Of a DNA stretch of 64,000 nt, positions 18,096 to 26,450 are shown piece after piece. Position 1 is the stretch's first letter. Each line of letters opens with the position of its first letter. The position numbers were made by a program, and so were the translations under genes. Source of the DNA: Abiotrophia sp965245735. Its GTDB lineage: Bacteria > Bacillota > Bacilli > Lactobacillales > Aerococcaceae. Below the pieces are notes generated by a model, which worked only from the letters and a program-made list of their open reading frames with translations, was not told where the DNA came from and made no database searches. The stretch spans positions 28,440 through 92,439 of the forward strand of contig CBDFAX010000004.1 of NCBI GenBank assembly GCA_965245735.1, written 5' to 3'.

Positions 18096-19529
18096 ATGAA
18101 TTTTGAAACGATTATCGGACTTGAAGTCCACGTGGAATTGAAGACTGATTCCAAGATGTTCAGCCCATCACCTGCGCATTTCGGGGCAGAACCTAACACC
18201 AACACTAACGAAATCGACTGGGGCTATCCTGGTGTCTTACCAGTGGTCAACAAACGGGCCATTGAATTTGGTATGCGGGCAGCTTTAGCGCTTAACTGCC
18301 AAATTGCCCCTGAAATGAAGTTCGACCGTAAGAACTACTTCTACCCAGATAACCCTAAGGCCTACCAAATTTCTCAATTTGATACGCCAATCGGGTCAAA
18401 TGGTTACATTGATATTGAAGTCGATGGCCAAACCAAGCGTATTCGCATCGAGCGTCTGCACTTGGAAGAAGATGCAGGTAAGAACACCCATGCTACTGAT
18501 GGCTATTCTTATGTCGACCTTAACCGTCAAGGGACTCCTCTGATTGAGATTGTCTCTGAAGCGGACATTCGCTCACCAGAAGAAGCTTATGCTTACCTTG
18601 AAGCTTTGCGTGAGAAAATCATGTATACGGAAGTTTCTGACGTTAAGATGGAAGAAGGGTCTATGCGTTGCGACGCCAACATTTCCCTCCGTCCTTATGG
18701 CCAGGAAGCTTTCGGGACCAAGACTGAGCTCAAGAACCTCAACTCCTTCAACTTCGTTAAGAAGGGCTTGGCTTACGAAGAAAAACGTCAAGCTCAAGTG
18801 CTCTTAGCAGGTGGTAAGATTGGGCAAGAAACTCGTCGGTACGATGAAGCGACTGGTAAGACCTTGCTCATGCGGGTTAAGGAAGGGTCTGCGGACTACC
18901 GCTACTTCCCTGAACCTGATCTACCATGGATTACCATTGCACCTGAATGGGTTGAAGCTGTTAAATCTACCATTCCTGAAATGCCAGATAGCCGTCGGGC
19001 ACGCTATATCAAGGAGTTCGGCCTACCTGCCTATGACGCCATGGTCTTAACCTTGACCAAGGAAATGTCTGATTTCTTCCAGGCAACCGTAGCCGAAGGC
19101 GCAGATCCTAAACAAGCCTCTAACTGGCTCATGGGCGAAGTGTCGGCTTACTTGAACAGTGCTAAGACTACATTGTCTGGGACTCAATTGACGCCACACA
19201 ACCTAGCGCAAATGATTCGTTTGATTGAATCAGGGACCATTTCTTCTAAGATTGCTAAGCAACTCTTCAAGATTTTGGTGACTGAAGGGGGCGATGCGGA
19301 TGTCATTGTCCAAGAACGTGGCATGGCACAAATTAGCGACCCAGCGCAAATCCAAGCCATCATTGACCAAGTCTTGGCGGCTAACCAAGCCTCTGTCGAA
19401 GACTATCGCAACGGGAAAGACCGTGCGGTTGGCTTCTTAGTGGGTCAAATTATGAAGGTATCTAAAGGGCAAGCCAACCCACAAGTCGTCAACCAATTGT
19501 TGATTAAGACTTTACAAACTTTCATCTAA
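18096..19529 (+). CDS. gatB: Asp/Glu-tRNA amidotransferase subunit B
   Basis: 477 residues, standard. The kinase/transamidase subunit that binds the misacylated tRNA. The N-terminal motif ETIIGLEVHVELKT, the cradle region and the C-terminal YqeY-like helical tail (NGKDRAVGFLVGQIMK) are all present. AGGAGA precedes the ATG. Presence of GatCAB suggests the organism lacks GlnRS, as is usual for Firmicutes (inference). Confidence 0.97.
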   Translation: MNFETIIGLEVHVELKTDSKMFSPSPAHFGAEPNTNTNEIDWGYPGVLPVVNKRAIEFGMRAALALNCQIAPEMKFDRKNYFYPDNPKAYQISQFDTPIGSNGYIDIEVDGQTKRIRIERLHLEEDAGKNTHATDGYSYVDLNRQGTPLIEIVSEADIRSPEEAYAYLEALREKIMYTEVSDVKMEEGSMRCDANISLRPYGQEAFGTKTELKNLNSFNFVKKGLAYEEKRQAQVLLAGGKIGQETRRYDEATGKTLLMRVKEGSADYRYFPEPDLPWITIAPEWVEAVKSTIPEMPDSRRARYIKEFGLPAYDAMVLTLTKEMSDFFQATVAEGADPKQASNWLMGEVSAYLNSAKTTLSGTQLTPHNLAQMIRLIESGTISSKIAKQLFKILVTEGGDADVIVQERGMAQISDPAQIQAIIDQVLAANQASVEDYRNGKDRAVGFLVGQIMKVSKGQANPQVVNQLLIKTLQTFI

Positions 19530-19538
19530 ACGTATAAT
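19511..19538 (+). promoter_or_regulatory. Promoter of the L,D-transpeptidase gene
   Basis: TTTACA (19511-19516), 16-base spacer, TATAAT (19533-19538). The -35 lies within the 3' end of gatB. Confidence 0.75.
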
Positions 19539-19574
19539 AGAGAGTAACGATAATTTTAGATAGGGGATTTGCCA

Positions 19575-20954
19575 ATGAAACGCTTTTTGAAATACAGCAT
19601 GATTCTTCTGGGTTTATTAGCAGTAGCCTACATCGGGGGCTTGATCTTTTTCCTAGATCGCTTTACCTTCGGTAGCTACTTTGGAGATATTCCGCTCATG
19701 GGCTTAACTCAAGCCCAAGCCCAAGAGAAGATTGCTGAAGAACTTGGCAAGCGACAAATTAACTTGCAAGAGAATGGGAAGACCACTGCCCAGGTGACCT
19801 TGGCTGAATTATCACCAAGTTATGACTTGGATAAGGCTGTGGGTCAACTCTTCAATCAGCAAGATCCAGTTATGTGGCCCTTGAGTTTTGGTAGCCACCA
19901 AGATGTTAAGGTGGACTCCAACATGGTCCATGTAGATAAAACCAAGGCAGCTCAAGTCTTGGTAGCTAAAGGCATTGACAATAGCCAACGCCAAGCGGCG
20001 ACAGATGCTAGCATCGAATATAGTGAAGCAGATGGCTACCAAGTGAAGCCGGACGTGACAGGGACTCAGGTTGATACCGATAGCCTGGCTCAAGACATGT
20101 TAGTTGCGGCAACACAAGAAAAGAACAGTGTGGATGTCAGCCAGGCTTATGCCAAGGCAACAATCCAAGCAGATAGTGACACTATGAAGTCAGCGATTGG
20201 CTTAATCAAGCAATATAGTGAGAACCCAATCGTTCTTCAGATTGCTGGCGATGATGTTCAAATTCCAACCAAGACTATTGAGTCTTGGATGCACTTTGAC
20301 GAGAATAACCAAGTCAGCTTCGACCGCGAGCTTATCAAGGCTTACGTTCAAGAATTGAATGACAAATACTCTACCTATAATAAGACGCGTGAGTTCAAAT
20401 CAACCTTACGCGGTACAGTAGAGGTGCCACCTGGCATTATGGGCTGGGGCATTGAAGTGGACCAGGAAGTCGACAAGATCGAGCAAGAGCTGCTGGCTCA
20501 CCAACCAGTTAAGCGTGAACCTGCCGTTAACTCGACTGGTGGCGTACCTAACGCCAAGGATGATATCGGCCCAACCTACGTGGAGGTAGATATCAGCAAC
20601 CAAACCATGTTCCTCTATAAGGATCACAAGAAAATCTTGGAAGCTCCTGTGGTTACCGGTCAACCAGCAGCTGAGACAGTCCCTGGGGCAGGGGCCATCA
20701 TTGAGAAGCTTTCTGGGACCCGACTCAAGGGTTACAACCAGTTCTACCGAGTAGACTACTCTGTACCAGTTAACTACTGGATGCGTTTCGATGATAAATC
20801 CCAAGGGATTCACGACGCGCCATGGCAAAGCCAATTTGGTGGAGATGTTTGGACCTACAGTGGTTCCTTAGGCTGTGTTAACTCACCACTGGACGCAGCA
20901 GCAACCATCTACGAGAACGTAGAATATGGGACACCTGTTATCGTCTTTAACTAA
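19575..20954 (+). CDS. L,D-transpeptidase (YkuD domain), membrane-anchored
   Basis: 459 residues. An uncleaved N-terminal transmembrane anchor (about residues 7-28) is followed by a PG-binding_4-like extracellular region and a C-terminal YkuD domain. The catalytic pair is His413 (IHDAPW) and Cys434 (SGSLGCVNSP), with the usual SxGCxN signature. It would make 3-3 cross-links or attach proteins to tetrapeptide stems. ATG at 19575 has AGGGGA seven bases upstream; the TTG two codons earlier is rejected. It faces dacA, whose product makes the tetrapeptide substrate. Confidence 0.9.
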   Translation: MKRFLKYSMILLGLLAVAYIGGLIFFLDRFTFGSYFGDIPLMGLTQAQAQEKIAEELGKRQINLQENGKTTAQVTLAELSPSYDLDKAVGQLFNQQDPVMWPLSFGSHQDVKVDSNMVHVDKTKAAQVLVAKGIDNSQRQAATDASIEYSEADGYQVKPDVTGTQVDTDSLAQDMLVAATQEKNSVDVSQAYAKATIQADSDTMKSAIGLIKQYSENPIVLQIAGDDVQIPTKTIESWMHFDENNQVSFDRELIKAYVQELNDKYSTYNKTREFKSTLRGTVEVPPGIMGWGIEVDQEVDKIEQELLAHQPVKREPAVNSTGGVPNAKDDIGPTYVEVDISNQTMFLYKDHKKILEAPVVTGQPAAETVPGAGAIIEKLSGTRLKGYNQFYRVDYSVPVNYWMRFDDKSQGIHDAPWQSQFGGDVWTYSGSLGCVNSPLDAAATIYENVEYGTPVIVFN

Positions 20955-20958
20955 TAGC

Positions 20959-20989
20959 AAAAAACGAGACCCTAGGGTCTCGTTTTTTT
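20959..20989 (+). terminator. Terminator after the L,D-transpeptidase gene
   Basis: Perfect palindrome ACGAGACCCTAGGGTCTCGT (20964-20983) between an A run and seven T. Confidence 0.88.
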
Positions 20990-21007
20990 AGGTCTTGAGG
21001 TAAAAAT

Positions 21008-21045
21008 AACTTCCCATTATATCATATATGATATAATGGGAAGTT
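21008..21045. repeat. 38-bp perfect palindrome between convergent genes
   Basis: The left half AACTTCCCATTATATCATA (21008-21026) is exactly complementary to the right half 21027-21045, with no loop bases. It lies between two separate terminators. Function unknown: it could act as a third, bidirectional terminator (a T-rich tail follows on both strands) or be a remnant of a mobile repeat. Confidence 0.9.
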
Positions 21046-21055
21046 TTCTTAATTA

Positions 21056-21087
21056 GAAAAACCGGCTGAGAACGAGTCTCAGCCGGT
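21056..21087 (-). terminator. Terminator of dacA
   Basis: Minus strand ACCGGCTGAGA, loop, TCTCAGCCGGT followed by TTTTT; starts eight bases after the dacA stop. Confidence 0.88.
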
Positions 21088-21094
21088 AGAAGTC

Positions 21095-22309
21095 TTAGTT
21101 AAAGATCCCAAAGATACTACGCATGAAGTTAGTGAATGGGTTGTTGCGGCGGTTAGGGAGAGTCTCAACATCTTCTTCCTTGCTGCCTGCTGCTTGAGCC
21201 TTGCTTGCAGCTTCTTCTGAAGCGGCTTTGGCTGCTTGAGCTTCCTTCTCTGCTTGAGTTGGCAGGAGGTTGGTAGCCAAGCCTTCTAATTGGTAGAGTT
21301 CAGGGTGCTTGTCCAAGCCGTCCAAGAGAATCTTGGTTTCTTCATAAGAAGAGTAAGGTTCTTGAACCCCCATGACAACGGCAATTATCTTACGGCCATT
21401 TTCAGTAGTGGTGGTGACAAAGCATTTGCCGGCTTCATCGGTATAACCTGATTTAAGGCCGGTCACGCCTGGACGGCCGTATTGAGCCCCTTCAAGGAGT
21501 AGGTTGTTATTAGCCATTTTAATTGGATGGTCACTGTCTTTGGCCATGGTGTATTCACGGGCAGAAGACAGTTCTAGGATTTGTGGGTATTTTTCAGTGA
21601 TGTATTGGGCCATCAGGGCAACATCAGCTGCAGACATCTTGTTCTGGCTGTCCTTGGTCGACCCTTCAATCCAGTAGCTTTCTGGTAGGTACTTGTTAGG
21701 CGCCCCAGATGTGGTGTAGAACTCATAGTTCTCGATTCCCCATTCATCTAACTGGCGACGAATGGCAGCGACTGCTTCTTGTTCAGAACCGTAGATATGA
21801 GACATCAAAAGGGTGGTCGCATCGTTACCAGATGCTAACATAATCCCATATAAGAGGTCTTGGACGGTGTATTCTGCATCGGTCACTAGGCCAGCATTAG
21901 ATAATTCCGCATTGTCGGTAAAGTCACGGACAATGGATTCAGGTGTCTTAATCTTATCGTCTAGTTTAATTTTGCCTTCCTCGATGGCTTTGTAGGTCAA
22001 ATAAACTGACATAATTTTGGACATGGAAGCAATTGGATAAGGCTTATTCCCTTCACGTTCCATCAAGACTTTGTGGGTATCTTGGTCAATCACAACATAA
22101 GAACGAGTGTCTTCTGTTAAGCTGTTCAATTCTTCAGGGTAGCCACTAGGCATGGTGAAGCTAGAAGCTTGGCTGGCCTGAGTTTGGCTAAAGTCCTTAG
22201 TTAAATCTGGGGTTTTCTTTAGCTCTTGGGCCATAATAGGGCTAGCTAAACCTAGTAGAGTAGTGCTCGCTAGGGTGACTAAAACGAGCTTAGTATGTAA
22301 CTTGGTCAT
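21095..22309 (-). CDS. dacA: D-alanyl-D-alanine carboxypeptidase, PBP5/DacA type
   Basis: 404 residues. Removes the terminal D-Ala from pentapeptide stems, controlling cross-linking. Signal peptide ends near IMAQE. Penicillin-binding motifs: Ser95-x-x-Lys98 (SMSK), SGN in MLASGNDATT, and KSG in GLKSGYTDEAG. The C-terminus (FTNFMRSIFGIFN) is the amphipathic helix that holds DacA on the membrane. ATG at 22309 has AGGAGG ten bases upstream; an in-frame upstream ATG at 22369 has no ribosome binding site and would bury the signal peptide, so it is rejected. Confidence 0.94.
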   Translation of the reverse strand: MTKLHTKLVLVTLASTTLLGLASPIMAQELKKTPDLTKDFSQTQASQASSFTMPSGYPEELNSLTEDTRSYVVIDQDTHKVLMEREGNKPYPIASMSKIMSVYLTYKAIEEGKIKLDDKIKTPESIVRDFTDNAELSNAGLVTDAEYTVQDLLYGIMLASGNDATTLLMSHIYGSEQEAVAAIRRQLDEWGIENYEFYTTSGAPNKYLPESYWIEGSTKDSQNKMSAADVALMAQYITEKYPQILELSSAREYTMAKDSDHPIKMANNNLLLEGAQYGRPGVTGLKSGYTDEAGKCFVTTTTENGRKIIAVVMGVQEPYSSYEETKILLDGLDKHPELYQLEGLATNLLPTQAEKEAQAAKAASEEAASKAQAAGSKEEDVETLPNRRNNPFTNFMRSIFGIFN

Positions 22310-22410
22310 CGAGTCTAATCCTCCTGTTATTTGGACGTATATGGTCATTGTATCAGAAAAAAGAAGCATATGCCAATAAATTTAGCCCATAGTTCCTATT
22401 AGATAGGCAA

Positions 22411-22710
22411 TTAGAAGAGTTCTTCTGGGCTAGCGCCAGCGTCTAGGGCGGCTAGATTGGCTGGGTCCAGGTGAATGAGGGCCTGGATTTGGCCTTGCGC
22501 ATCCAAGCCTAGCACGGCTAAACCGTCTTGGCTCCCTTCAAAGTCAAGTTGGGCTTGCCAACCGGCCTGGCTCATGTAGGTCATAAGCCTTTGGGACCAG
22601 TATTGACGACGGGCCAAGTAGCGCTCGGCTTCTTGCCGGGGAATCCAGTAATTGTCAATCAGCACAGTGGCTGCTAGGCGAAATCCCTTGCTAAGATGAG
22701 GGTTTGGCAT
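22411..22710 (-). CDS. Small protein of unknown function
   Basis: 99 residues, soluble, no signal peptide. Features: a basic N-terminal half with RQEAERYLARRQYWSQR and an acidic C-terminal half ending ASPEELF. AAAGGAG lies eight bases before the ATG at 22710, and TATACT (22743-22748, minus) gives a -10, so it is probably expressed. I recognise no family. It could be co-transcribed with dacA, 100 bases downstream. Confidence 0.6.
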   Translation of the reverse strand: MPNPHLSKGFRLAATVLIDNYWIPRQEAERYLARRQYWSQRLMTYMSQAGWQAQLDFEGSQDGLAVLGLDAQGQIQALIHLDPANLAALDAGASPEELF

Positions 22711-22863
22711 GGATATGGCTCCTTTTTGGGGTGTACTTTCATAGTATAGCTAATAATTGCGAAGATTTTGTGAAGATAACTAAAAATACTAGTGGGGATT
22801 GTTATTTTTCAGCCCAGATGGTATAACAATAGAGGAAAATGATGAGAGAAGGGAGGGGGCGCC

Positions 22864-23844
22864 ATGTCCCTGCCATTGCGAACTGCTAAATATACCCTAG
22901 CTGTCTTAGCGGCGGCGCTGACGGCTCAGGCGCTGGGACTCTTGAATCCGATGACAGCGGGGGTCATTGCCCTTTTGAGCTTATCAGATACGCGCCGGAC
23001 CACACTCAAGTTGGCCCAGGAGCGTCTAGTGTCCATGGTATTGGCCTTAGCCTTGGCTTGGTTGCTCTTTGCTAGTCTGGGCTTCAATATACTTAGTCTA
23101 GCCCTCTTCCTTGTCTTCTATGTGCCTCTCAGCTATCGGCTTCAGCTCATGTCGGGTCTAGTGGCTAGCACGGTCCTAGTGACCCAACTCTTAGGTTGGC
23201 AGTCGCTGGCAGTCTCTTATTGGCTCAATCAAGTCGGTCTTTTTGCCATTGGGGCAGGGCTGGCCCTAGCCTTTAATAGCTATATGCCGTCCAAAGAAGA
23301 CCTGATTCTGGCCCACAGAGCGCGTATCGAAGACCAGCTACGCCAGCTGCTTTTGACTATTCATGATTCCTTACGTCAGCCCCAAGCCAGACGGGACGCG
23401 GACTTATCTGCCATAGCGACCCTTAATCAGGAACTAGAAGCAGCCCTGACCACGGTCTTGGCTGAGCGAGATAACCGACTCTTCAGACAGACCAATTATG
23501 ATGTCCACTATGTCGAAATGCGTCAGGCACAGGCCCAGCTTTTGGAGCAGATGATGACCACCTTGCCTGACTGCTTCTTAGAGAGCGAAGAAAGCAAGGT
23601 CTTAGCCGGCATTTTCTATCTGACGGCTAGTCAGCTAGAAACGGCCAATCCAGGCACCTATCTTATGGCCGATATCCAGGGCTTGCTAGCTTATTATCGG
23701 GAGCGACCCTTGCCAGTCAGCCGGCAGGAGTTCGAAAATCGGGCCCGACTCTTCCAGCTCTTGAATGACCTGAGTCGCTTTATCGCGCTTAAGGTAGCCT
23801 TCTACCAGACCTATGCCCAAGATTGGCAGGCTGGCCAGGATTAG
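22864..23844 (+). CDS. Aromatic acid exporter-like membrane protein (ArAE/DUF939 type)
   Basis: 326 residues. The N-terminal half (about residues 8-140) is hydrophobic with four to six transmembrane helices, including the conserved LLNPMTAGVIALLSLSDTRR region typical of the aromatic acid exporter family 1 in Firmicutes (Bacillus YqjA-like). The C-terminal half (about 150-326) is a charged helical cytoplasmic domain. Substrate unknown. AGGGAGGGG precedes the ATG, and a TATAAC -10 lies near 22823. It stands alone between a minus-strand gene and the thrS leader. Confidence 0.75.
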   Translation: MSLPLRTAKYTLAVLAAALTAQALGLLNPMTAGVIALLSLSDTRRTTLKLAQERLVSMVLALALAWLLFASLGFNILSLALFLVFYVPLSYRLQLMSGLVASTVLVTQLLGWQSLAVSYWLNQVGLFAIGAGLALAFNSYMPSKEDLILAHRARIEDQLRQLLLTIHDSLRQPQARRDADLSAIATLNQELEAALTTVLAERDNRLFRQTNYDVHYVEMRQAQAQLLEQMMTTLPDCFLESEESKVLAGIFYLTASQLETANPGTYLMADIQGLLAYYRERPLPVSRQEFENRARLFQLLNDLSRFIALKVAFYQTYAQDWQAGQD

Positions 23845-23847
23845 GGC

Positions 23848-23876
23848 TTGAATTCTTCAAGCAAAAGTGGTATAAC
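23848..23876 (+). promoter_or_regulatory. Promoter of the thrS leader
   Basis: TTGAAT (23848-23853), 17-base spacer, TATAAC (23871-23876). The -35 lies inside a small hairpin GCTTGAA TTC TTCAAGC (23847-23863). Confidence 0.7.
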
Positions 23877-23889
23877 ATATCTAGAATCT

Positions 23890-24149
23890 TAATCGAGAGT
23901 GAAGCCATGAGTGGCTAGACGCGTTGACAAGAGAGGGATGGGTTGGTGCAACATCCTGGCGCTATAGTTGCTTACCTCTTCACTGATTCTTGACCTAAGG
24001 GCAATCACTCGCCTGTTAAGTCAAGACGGTCGCTCCCGTTACTAGCACCAAGAGGCTTTTGCCAGTGGCAGAAGCAAATTTGGGTGGAACCACGTTTATC
24101 AACGTCCCATTGACTCTGTGTCGCAATACCAGAGTCAATGGGATTTTTT
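23890..24149 (+). ncRNA. T-box riboswitch controlling thrS
   Basis: The 360-base gap before thrS holds a tRNA-sensing leader. The T-box bulge sequence is GGGTGGAACCACG (24082-24094). Stem I closes GAGTGAAG with CTTCACT, and ACC (24974-style position 23974-23976) is the likely specifier, a threonine codon. The terminator is TCCCATTGACTCTG (24105-24118) with CAGAGTCAATGGGA (24130-24143) and six T. Uncharged tRNA(Thr) should favour antitermination. Confidence 0.92.
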
Positions 24150-24206
24150 ATTTCCAATGATTAAGACTGTCGACCAAGCACTATTATCCAATGAGGAGGA
24201 ACTACT

Positions 24207-26150
24207 ATGTCTCAAATCGCCTTAACTTTCCCAGACGGGAGTGTCCGTCACTATGACAAGGGCGTCACTGTCGATCAAGTTGCCGCTAGCATCGGCTCTT
24301 CTTTAGCCAAGGCAACCCTAGCCGGTAAATTCCAAGGTCAATTAGTTGACCACGACCGGCCTTTGGAAGCTGACGGGACCATTGAAATCATCACTGACAA
24401 GAGCCCGGAAGCCTTAGAAATCATGCGCCACTCAACCGCGCACTTGATGGCTCACGCCTTAACTCGCCTCTATCCTGGTATTCATTTTGGGGTGGGGCCT
24501 GCTATTGAATCAGGTTTCTACTACGATACTGACAAGGAAGTTCAATTAACTGAAGACGACCTACCTGCAGTTGAGAAGGAAATGAAGAAAATCATCAGCC
24601 AGAACTACCCAATTGTAAGACGGGAAGTGTCTCGCGCTGAAGCCTTGGAACTCTTCAAGCACGACCCTTATAAGGTCGAATTGATTACCGACCTACCAGA
24701 AGATGAAGTCATTAGCGTCTACCAACAAGAAGACTTTACTGACCTCTGCCGTGGGATCCATGTGCCATCAACAGGCAAGATTAAGGTCTTCAAGCTGCTT
24801 AGCTTGGCTGGGGCTTACTGGCGTGGGAACTCTGACAATAAGATGATGCAACGGGTTTACGGGACAGCCTTCTTCAAGCAAGCTGACCTAGATGAATTCT
24901 TGCGTCTACGACAAGAAGCGAAGGAACGCGACCACCGTAAATTAGGGAAAGAACTGGGTATCTTCATGGTATCTAAGGAAGTAGGCTCTGGTTTACCATT
25001 CTGGTTACCAAAAGGGGCAACCATCCGTCGCGTGATCGAACGTTATATCATGGACAAGGAAATCAGCCTGGGCTATGACCATGTTTATACCCCAATCATG
25101 GCCAAGGTAGACCTCTATCAAACATCTGGCCACTGGGCTCACTACAAGGACGACATGTTCCCACCAATGGACATGGGCGACGGCGAAATGCTAGTCTTGC
25201 GGCCAATGAACTGCCCACACCACATGATGATTTATAAGAATGACATCCACTCCTACCGCGAATTACCAATCCGGATTGCGGAATTGGGTATGATGCACCG
25301 CTATGAAAAGTCCGGGGCCCTATCTGGTTTGCAACGGGTTCGTGAAATGACCCTGAACGACGCTCATATCTTCGTGCGTCCTGACCAAATCAAGGAAGAA
25401 TTCATCCGCGTGTTAGATTTGATTAAGGCGGTTTACCATGACTTTGGTATCACTGACTACCGCTTCCGTCTCAGCTACCGTGACCCAGAAAACAAAGAGA
25501 AATACTTTGACGACGATGCGATGTGGGAAAAGGCACAAGCCATGCTTAAGGAAGCCATGGATGAGTTGGGCTTAGACTACTTCGAAGCCATCGGGGAAGC
25601 TGCTTTCTACGGTCCTAAATTGGACATTCAGTTCAAGACTGCCATTGGCTTGGAAGAAACCATGTCTACCATTCAGTTAGACTTCCTCTTGCCAGAACGC
25701 TTCGACCTGACTTATGTTGGGGAAGATGGTCAAGATAACCACCGTCCAGTAGTCATCCACCGTGGGGTTGTGTCTACCATGGAACGTTTTGTGGCTTACT
25801 TAATTGAAGAGTACAAGGGAGCCTTCCCAACTTGGTTGGCGCCCGTTCAAGTGGCCCTCTTGCCAGTTAGCCTAGAGGCTCACAGCGACCGCGTTCAAGA
25901 AATCTATGAAGACTTGAAGGCCAAAGGTTTCCGTGTGGATATGGACTTACGTAATGAGAAATTGGGTTATAAGATTCGTTCCGCTCAAACAGCTAAGATT
26001 CCTTACCAAATTGTTATTGGGGACCAAGAAGTGTCTGAAGGCACGGTGAACGTCCGCCACTACGGTTCTGCCAAGTCAGAAAGCTACAGCTATGGCGACT
26101 TTGTCCGCTTCTTAAGCGAGGACGTTGCTAACAAGAGCCGTCTTAACTAA
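24207..26150 (+). CDS. thrS: Threonyl-tRNA synthetase
   Basis: 647 residues, full length. Charges tRNA(Thr). The order is TGS domain (ALTFPDGSVRHYDKG), editing domain with the HSTAHLMAHAL zinc-type motif, class II catalytic core with LRPMNCPHHMMIY carrying the zinc-binding Cys/His, and the C-terminal anticodon-binding domain. GAGGAGGAA precedes the ATG. It is the only gene behind its T-box leader and is followed by a terminator. Confidence 0.97.
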   Translation: MSQIALTFPDGSVRHYDKGVTVDQVAASIGSSLAKATLAGKFQGQLVDHDRPLEADGTIEIITDKSPEALEIMRHSTAHLMAHALTRLYPGIHFGVGPAIESGFYYDTDKEVQLTEDDLPAVEKEMKKIISQNYPIVRREVSRAEALELFKHDPYKVELITDLPEDEVISVYQQEDFTDLCRGIHVPSTGKIKVFKLLSLAGAYWRGNSDNKMMQRVYGTAFFKQADLDEFLRLRQEAKERDHRKLGKELGIFMVSKEVGSGLPFWLPKGATIRRVIERYIMDKEISLGYDHVYTPIMAKVDLYQTSGHWAHYKDDMFPPMDMGDGEMLVLRPMNCPHHMMIYKNDIHSYRELPIRIAELGMMHRYEKSGALSGLQRVREMTLNDAHIFVRPDQIKEEFIRVLDLIKAVYHDFGITDYRFRLSYRDPENKEKYFDDDAMWEKAQAMLKEAMDELGLDYFEAIGEAAFYGPKLDIQFKTAIGLEETMSTIQLDFLLPERFDLTYVGEDGQDNHRPVVIHRGVVSTMERFVAYLIEEYKGAFPTWLAPVQVALLPVSLEAHSDRVQEIYEDLKAKGFRVDMDLRNEKLGYKIRSAQTAKIPYQIVIGDQEVSEGTVNVRHYGSAKSESYSYGDFVRFLSEDVANKSRLN

Positions 26151-26167
26151 TAGGTATTGAATAAATA

Positions 26168-26226
26168 GAAAAGGGCTAGATCCTGCCTGTCGTCCTTGGG
26201 GGGAAGGCAGAATCTAGCCTTTTGGC
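26168..26226 (+). terminator. Terminator after thrS
   Basis: GGCTAGATCCTGCCT (26174-26188) pairs, with one bulge, with AGGCAGAATCTAGCC (26205-26219), followed by TTTT. The 300-base gap to the next gene also holds the hairpin at 26290-26325 and a possible 20-codon ORF. Confidence 0.75.
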
Positions 26227-26289
26227 TTTTATCACAGGCAAGCCAAGCACAACTTGTGTCTGATAGAGCACGTAAATTTGCTGGCTCAT

Positions 26290-26325
26290 ACCCTATCTAT
26301 CAATAGATAGATTGATAGATAGGGT
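26290..26325. repeat. 15-bp perfect inverted repeat
   Basis: ACCCTATCTATCAAT (26290-26304), loop AGATAG, ATTGATAGATAGGGT (26311-26325). No T run follows on the plus strand, so it is not an ordinary terminator. Confidence 0.85.
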
Positions 26326-26347
26326 GCAGATGCAACTAGAGGAGACC

Positions 26348-26410
26348 ATGCTAAAGACAGATTTTGCTTATGGCATGATTGGAAATTTCCGGCCAAATAG
26401 GGTAAAATAA
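26348..26410 (+). CDS. Possible 20-residue leader peptide
   Basis: Short ORF MLKTDFAYGMIGNFRPNRVK. Its ATG is preceded at three bases by AGAGGAG, a strong but close ribosome binding site. It ends 40 bases before the O-antigen-ligase-like gene. A TTGGAA-18-TAAAAT promoter candidate (26379-26408) overlaps its second half, so it may be spurious. Confidence 0.25.
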   Translation: MLKTDFAYGMIGNFRPNRVK

Positions 26411-26450
26411 GAAGGTAATAATTGACCCTGATCAACGAGGAGTAGCTTAT

